From Flavobacteriaceae bacterium (GTDB lineage: Bacteria > Bacteroidota > Bacteroidia > Flavobacteriales > Flavobacteriaceae), in the NCBI GenBank assembly GCA_030618945.1, contig JAUXCI010000077.1, positions 1 to 9,704 of the forward strand: 9,704 nt of DNA. Direction: 5' to 3'. The position numbers were made by a program, and so were the translations under genes. Numbering within the stretch: position 1 is the stretch's first letter; every line of letters starts with the position of its first letter. This document shows positions 6,588 through 9,704 of this stretch, piece after piece. The notes under the pieces are model-generated. The model was not told where the DNA came from. It searched no databases and saw only the letters and a list, made by a program, of their open reading frames with translations.

Positions 6588-7910
6588 TTAAAATTTATAC
6601 TTGTTATCTTCTTCCATAATCTTCCTAATTTTTCTGGCCTCCCAGTTACCCCCGTATCCAAAAACCTGGAATGCTTGAATAACAATACCTAGCCCCCATC
6701 CAAATAATGGAAACCAAAACCATTGAAAATGCCAGGATGTTTTGTAATTAATCAGCACTAGAAAAGGTATTACAAGAACATAAGCAACCAAACTTCCATA
6801 AAATCCTTTAAGGTCATCAACTTTCTTTTTAGCCCTCAAATACTTTGCACTTTCATCCATATAATCGGTCCTCATAATTTGAATTTTTTGTGTTAATAAT
6901 GGTAATTTTACTTTAAATATTTTATTGTCATTCTCAATGGTCACCTTATTAGAAGAGACCAACTCATACCTTTGGGTGATATTTTTTAATCCCACCTTGG
7001 TACTCTTCTCAAGAGATGCCTTTGGGTTAACCGTATTTTCCACGCATAAATATCCTTCAGATTCATATATTCTTATTTGCAGAGGAGAACTGGAAGTGAT
7101 TACGTTATGTTTCACGGCATTCTCAAGAAGTAATTGTAATGATAAGGGTACAATTTTTAAGTCAGGACTACTCACCTCTTCCGGGATACTGTATTCTATG
7201 GCTTCTTCAAAACGCATCTGCAGTAATTGCATATATGATTTGGCAAACTTCAATTCTTCTTCCAATGAAATCAGATCCTTATCTTTTTGTTCCAAAACAT
7301 ATCTGTATACTTTAGAAAGCTTAGTGGTGAATTTTTCAGCTTGCTCCGGGTTTTCACCGATTAAAGAGGTCAATACATTTAAACTGTTGAACAGGAAATG
7401 TGGGTCCAACTGATTCTTTAAGGATTCGAACTTTGCAGATTCATTTTTCGCGACTATTTGCGATTCCTTAACTTTCGTTTTCTGATACTTATTATAGAAA
7501 TAAATCACATGAATGGTGATTACCACAGTAAGCGACGCCCAAACTCCAAAATAAAAATTTTCAATGCGCTCGTCTTGCCAATATTGTAAAAATGAATTTC
7601 CTTTATAAAAAACCGAAATTGTCATTCTTATTATAAACAATCCCACAATAGTGATTAGGGTGGAGCCAATCATTCCAATTGTAACTCGTTTTGCTCTGGA
7701 CCCCTCCTCCCATTTTATGCTTTCCAGATAAGTGAAAAAACTCATATTCGAAAACCCAAGCACAAAGGCGTACAATTGATAGATACTGAATTCCACTGCT
7801 AAATCATTAAAGTGATCGTATTGAAATCTATGAGAAATCCCACTTCCAACAACAAAAACTAAAGTCCCTATCACAAAAACAATGAAAATATTTTTTATAT
7901 TATTACTCAT
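6588..7910 (-). CDS. LytS-type sensor histidine kinase with fused C-terminal 2TM domain
   Basis: A 440-residue membrane sensor kinase. The N-terminus has four predicted helices (about 8-25, 41-60, 78-100, 120-140) with no large periplasmic domain. A short helical linker leads to the His_kinase domain with phosphoacceptor His171 in LDPHFLFNSLNVL, the N-box LLENAVKHN (261-269) and the reduced G-box VGLKNI (306-311), which lacks the first glycine of GxGLxN. The catalytic part ends near 338. Residues 346-440 form a complete 2TM domain (YLRAKKKVDDLKGFY, WFWFPLFGWG, WEARKIRKIM). An internal ATG (codon 346, 6873-6875) sits exactly at the start of that domain, so a separate 95-residue 2TM protein might also be made. 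The gene follows the DUF2141 gene by 17 bases and is the probable partner of the LytTR regulator. Confidence 0.93.
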   Translation of the reverse strand: MSNNIKNIFIVFVIGTLVFVVGSGISHRFQYDHFNDLAVEFSIYQLYAFVLGFSNMSFFTYLESIKWEEGSRAKRVTIGMIGSTLITIVGLFIIRMTISVFYKGNSFLQYWQDERIENFYFGVWASLTVVITIHVIYFYNKYQKTKVKESQIVAKNESAKFESLKNQLDPHFLFNSLNVLTSLIGENPEQAEKFTTKLSKVYRYVLEQKDKDLISLEEELKFAKSYMQLLQMRFEEAIEYSIPEEVSSPDLKIVPLSLQLLLENAVKHNVITSSSPLQIRIYESEGYLCVENTVNPKASLEKSTKVGLKNITQRYELVSSNKVTIENDNKIFKVKLPLLTQKIQIMRTDYMDESAKYLRAKKKVDDLKGFYGSLVAYVLVIPFLVLINYKTSWHFQWFWFPLFGWGLGIVIQAFQVFGYGGNWEARKIRKIMEEDNKYKF

Positions 7911-7927
7911 GGTGTAGCTTCTAAATA

Positions 7928-8251
7928 TTACAATTTAATCTCAAATGTAAGGTCTTTATTGATCACTTCAAATTTTGTATCTTCAAAACCAGGCTGGCCA
8001 AAGCTCATTACATTGTTACTCGAACCATAGTCTTCCAGCGGCATACCTTTAAGAGAAAAATCCATTTTGCCATTATTATTTTTATCATAAAAACAGGTAA
8101 TTGTATAAGCCCCTTTAGGAACCTCATCAAAAATGACCGATACACCAACTTTTTTAGCTTTGATTTCCTTTTGCTCAAAAATTGAAGTTTCTTGTCCTTG
8201 AGTAAAAAAGCTGATCAGATAAAGAATTGCTGTAATAAAAAACCGTAACAT
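7928..8251 (-). CDS. Secreted DUF2141-like protein, short at the N-terminus
   Basis: A 107-residue exported protein. The signal peptide MLRFFITAILYLISFFTQG (1-19) is followed by the second half of a DUF2141 domain: VIFDEVPKGAYTI, FYDKNNNGKMDF, GMPLEDYGSSNNVMSFGQP and FEVINKDLTFEIKL. Typical members have about 30 more residues between the signal and the part seen here (a first beta hairpin of the form TVxVxxLxxxxGxVxxALY), which are missing. The ATG at 8251 is chosen because the predicted promoter lies just upstream and the signal peptide begins there. An ATG at 8311 would add 20 residues with no family match and lies upstream of the promoter. First gene of the kinase-LytTR operon, 17 bases before the kinase. 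The function of the family is unknown, and it might be a periplasmic partner or a regulated output. Confidence 0.85.
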   Translation of the reverse strand: MLRFFITAILYLISFFTQGQETSIFEQKEIKAKKVGVSVIFDEVPKGAYTITCFYDKNNNGKMDFSLKGMPLEDYGSSNNVMSFGQPGFEDTKFEVINKDLTFEIKL

Positions 8252-8287
8252 ATGATTTGTAATTAAGATTGTTAATAATTGATGGAA

Positions 8288-8318
8288 CAAATATCCGACG
8301 GGTTTGCTCATTTAAAAA
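8288..8318 (-). promoter_or_regulatory. Candidate promoter of the DUF2141-kinase-2TM-LytTR operon
   Basis: On the minus strand GATATTTG (8288-8295) matches TAnnTTTG except at its first base, and a T-rich TTTT lies about 18-19 bases upstream in the place of the TTTG -33 element. Transcription would begin near 8281, about 30 bases before the DUF2141 start. Both elements are imperfect, which fits a promoter that depends on an activator such as the LytTR regulator. Confidence 0.4.
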
Positions 8319-8328
8319 TTTACATTTA

Positions 8329-8358
8329 CCGAATCGTCATTTTATTAGGATGAACTGT
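8329..8358 (-). promoter_or_regulatory. Candidate LytTR operator: two half-sites at 21-bp spacing
   Basis: On the minus strand ACAGTTCAT (8350-8358) fits the published LytTR consensus [TA][AC][CA]GTTN[AG][TG] at every position, and ACGATTCGG (8329-8337) fits seven of nine, differing only at positions three and four. The two start exactly 21 bp apart, two helical turns, as in known LytTR direct repeats. The similarity extends further: GAAnnGTCATTTT is found at 8331-8343 and 8352-8364 on the plus strand. The centre lies about 60 bases upstream of the predicted operon start, a usual activator position, and about 90 bases upstream of the sigma-factor start. Confidence 0.5.
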
Positions 8359-8420
8359 CATTTTTAACAATAATTGATCCTTGTGTTTCACAATTAAGAA
8401 AATTATTGGTAACGTTTCTG

Positions 8421-8428
8421 TAATTTTG
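8421..8428 (+). promoter_or_regulatory. Bacteroidetes-type -7 element for the sigma-factor gene
   Basis: TAATTTTG is an exact TAnnTTTG match about 26 bases before the GTG start. No TTTG -33 element stands at 17-20 bases upstream (the nearest TTGG, at 8406-8409, is too close), so the promoter may be weak or activated. Its upstream region is shared with the leftward LytTR operon. Confidence 0.4.
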
Positions 8429-8454
8429 ACTACTAATAGATAAATCAACTTTTA

Positions 8455-8949
8455 GTGACCGTAGAACTGGAACAAAAATTTGCAAAAGAACTAGAGGAGA
8501 ATCAGGGTATTATCCACAAGGTATGCAGATCATATACTAACAATGAAGCAGACCACAAGGATCTTTTTCAGGAGATTACGATACAGCTTTGGAAAGCTTA
8601 TCCAAAGTTTAGAGGAGATTCGAAATTCAGTACCTGGATGTATCGGGTATCATTTAACACTGCTATATCACTTTACAGAAAATCTAAGAGAAACGTTGAG
8701 ACCACCCAGATCTATGACAATCTAAAGGAATTGGAATTCCAGGATTATGATGAATCAGTGGATAAACAACTCCAACTTTTATACAAGGCCATTTACAGTC
8801 TTAACGATATTGAAAAAGCACTGGCATTAATGTATTTGGAAGATAAAAGTTACAAAGAAATATCAAAAACACTGGGAATAAGCGAAGTCAATGCCAGGGT
8901 AAAAATGAATAGAACCAAGACCAAATTAAAGAACATATTAAATCCATAA
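8455..8949 (+). CDS. ECF-type RNA polymerase sigma-70 factor
   Basis: A 164-residue alternative sigma factor that directs RNA polymerase to a special promoter set. Region 2 (about 15-80) is seen in the helix ENQGIIHKVC, the core-binding and -10 motif DLFQEITIQLWKAYPKF (36-52) and FSTWMYRVSFNTAI (58-71). Region 4 (about 108-160) has the helix-turn-helix SYKEISKTLGISEVNARVKM. There is no region 3 or 1.1, as in all ECF factors. The start is GTG at 8455, which directly precedes the conserved VELEQKFAKELEENQ helix. No in-frame ATG lies nearby. It is followed after two bases by a membrane protein gene, the usual arrangement for a sigma factor and a regulator, and lies divergent from the LytTR operon. 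Confidence 0.95.
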   Translation: MTVELEQKFAKELEENQGIIHKVCRSYTNNEADHKDLFQEITIQLWKAYPKFRGDSKFSTWMYRVSFNTAISLYRKSKRNVETTQIYDNLKELEFQDYDESVDKQLQLLYKAIYSLNDIEKALALMYLEDKSYKEISKTLGISEVNARVKMNRTKTKLKNILNP

Positions 8950-8951
8950 TA

Positions 8952-9575
8952 ATGGGAAACCTAGATAGTATAAAAGATATTTGGAAAAATCAAGGTGAAT
9001 CTAATATCCGGTTCACTCAAGATGACATCAAGGGCATGGTTCAAAAGAAATCATCCTCTATTGTCAAATGGATCCTGATTATTAGTTTATTGGAATTCAT
9101 TCTTCCTAATTTAGCTTTTGTCTTCACTGATTTTAAAGCCACTAGATTATTCTATGAGAAATTTGGATTGGAAAATACCATGAATTTCTATGCAATACTT
9201 CATATTGTAATTATCCTTGGATTCATTTATATATTCTATAAAAACTATAAAAACATATCGACAGAAAGCAACGTCAAAACTTTACTTACCAATATCCTTA
9301 AAACAAGAAGCACCGTTAAATATTATGTTTATTATAACTTGACCATCATGGGTATTATAGGGCTTCATATGTTCTATGTTGTCTATAATTCACCTCAATT
9401 CCTTCAGGAGTTACCTGACAACAGTAATATGGTTATGATCTGGATTATTTCTATCACTTTATTGCTAGTAACCTTGTTGATTTTTTGGGTTTTTTATAGA
9501 ATTATTTATGGGTTCCTTTTGAAGAAACTAAAGAGGAACTACGCAGAATTGTCATCCAAAGATTTATTAACCTGA
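8952..9575 (+). CDS. Four-helix membrane protein, possible sigma-factor partner
   Basis: A 207-residue membrane protein of a family commonly found beside ECF sigma genes in Flavobacteriia, with no assigned function. A soluble N-terminus of about 35 residues carries DSIKDIWKNQ and a helix (DDIKGMVQKKSSSIVKW), followed by four membrane helices (about 37-59, 76-96, 122-144, 158-187) and a basic tail. It begins two bases after the sigma stop, so the two are co-translated. The cytoplasmic N-terminus could bind the sigma factor as an anti-sigma domain, but it has no recognised ZAS or FecR-type motif. The last codons (Leu-Leu-Thr-stop) lie inside the terminal repeat, so the original C-terminus has probably been replaced. 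Some databases name such proteins beta-carotene monooxygenase, but nothing here supports that. Confidence 0.88.
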   Translation: MGNLDSIKDIWKNQGESNIRFTQDDIKGMVQKKSSSIVKWILIISLLEFILPNLAFVFTDFKATRLFYEKFGLENTMNFYAILHIVIILGFIYIFYKNYKNISTESNVKTLLTNILKTRSTVKYYVYYNLTIMGIIGLHMFYVVYNSPQFLQELPDNSNMVMIWIISITLLLVTLLIFWVFYRIIYGFLLKKLKRNYAELSSKDLLT

Positions 9576-9703
9576 GTTCGGTATAAAATATTAAACACAG
9601 AAAATCAGTAGTGCATTAGTTTTGAATTAAAAAACATGATTAATAACAGGTTATTTTAAGGGTTTTTTGAGTCAAAAATATTGTGCTAATGGTTTTCCTT
9701 GAA
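9565..9703. repeat. Right copy of inverted terminal repeat (possible insertion sequence end)
   Basis: The reverse complement of 1-140, with the same inner end TATTAACCTGAGTTCG facing the gene. It begins inside the last codons of the membrane protein gene, provides its TGA stop at 9573-9575, and runs to the window edge. On the minus strand a short open frame enters from the edge and ends at 9672-9674 after FQGKPLAQYF, differing from the left copy by His/Tyr at one position. The rest up to the gene is non-coding. Apart from this repeat, nothing else lies downstream of the sigma operon. Confidence 0.9.
9629..9668. terminator. AT-rich bidirectional terminator-like hairpin in right repeat
   Basis: The same stem as at 36-76: an A run (9629-9634) with C, an inner TTAATAAC/GTTATT arm pair, and GGGTTTTTT at the other end. 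It lies about 54 bases after the stop of the membrane protein and would end the sigma operon transcript. Pairs are mostly A-T, so strength is doubtful. Confidence 0.45.
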
Positions 9704-9704
9704 A

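Noticed and set aside
6584..6685. Upstream extension of the 93-residue 2TM protein from ATG 6685
   Set aside because: The added residues overlap the kinase in another frame and do not resemble 2TM proteins; ATG 6583 matches paralogue lengths.
6925..7413. A 162-codon open frame on the plus strand inside the kinase gene
   Set aside because: It lies fully antisense to the well-supported kinase domain, is rich in Ser and Cys as expected of a mirror frame, and matches no family I know.
8252..8311. N-terminal extension of the DUF2141-like protein from ATG 8311
   Set aside because: It lies upstream of the predicted promoter, and the signal peptide starts properly at ATG 8251.
141..9564. The whole interior as cargo of a composite transposon or a defence island
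   Set aside because: It holds core genes (rsmD, dacB, helicase, signalling genes) in operons normal for Flavobacteriia, with no transposase, integrase, toxin, nuclease or restriction gene.

Overview
The window is AT-rich bacterial chromosomal DNA, most likely from a marine-type member of the Flavobacteriaceae (Bacteroidetes). Four things point there: protein families that are typical of the group (DUF3822, 2TM-domain proteins, LytS/LytTR pairs, a DUF2141 protein); A-rich, mostly Shine-Dalgarno-free gene starts; and TAnnTTTG-type -7 promoter elements upstream of several genes. No tRNA, rRNA, CRISPR array or complete mobile element is present.

Layout. Positions 1-140 and 9565-9703 are two near-identical copies of one repeat in inverted orientation, cut off by the window edges. 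Each starts at the very 3' end of a gene and carries an AT-rich two-way terminator hairpin. Between them lie five blocks. (1) A leftward pair, 2811 to 135: a RecD/Pif1-like SF1 helicase followed by an S13 D,D-carboxypeptidase lipoprotein (DacB/PBP4 type). (2) A rightward trio, 3061 to 5154: an unrecognised two-helix membrane protein, a DUF3822 protein and RsmD, the 16S rRNA G966 methyltransferase, joined by overlaps. (3) A leftward operon, 8251 to 5196: a short DUF2141 secreted protein, a LytS-type histidine kinase carrying an extra C-terminal 2TM domain, two small free-standing 2TM proteins and a LytTR response regulator. (4) The 8252-8454 control region, with promoter-like elements facing both ways and a candidate LytTR operator. 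(5) A rightward pair, 8455 to 9575: an ECF sigma factor and a four-helix membrane protein.

How the genes work together. Blocks 1 and 2 are mostly housekeeping (DNA repair helicase, peptidoglycan trimming, ribosome modification). Block 3 is the most coherent signalling unit: membrane kinase, 2TM accessory proteins and LytTR regulator, with two LytTR-like half-sites exactly 21 bp apart upstream of its first gene, which suggests autoregulation. Block 5 may be a sigma factor with a membrane partner that controls it.

I see no defence system, biosynthetic cluster or other clearly new machine. The observations most worth following are the LytTR operator, the kinase-2TM fusion with its internal start codon, a terminator-like hairpin inside the DUF3822 coding region, and the inverted repeats at the window ends.
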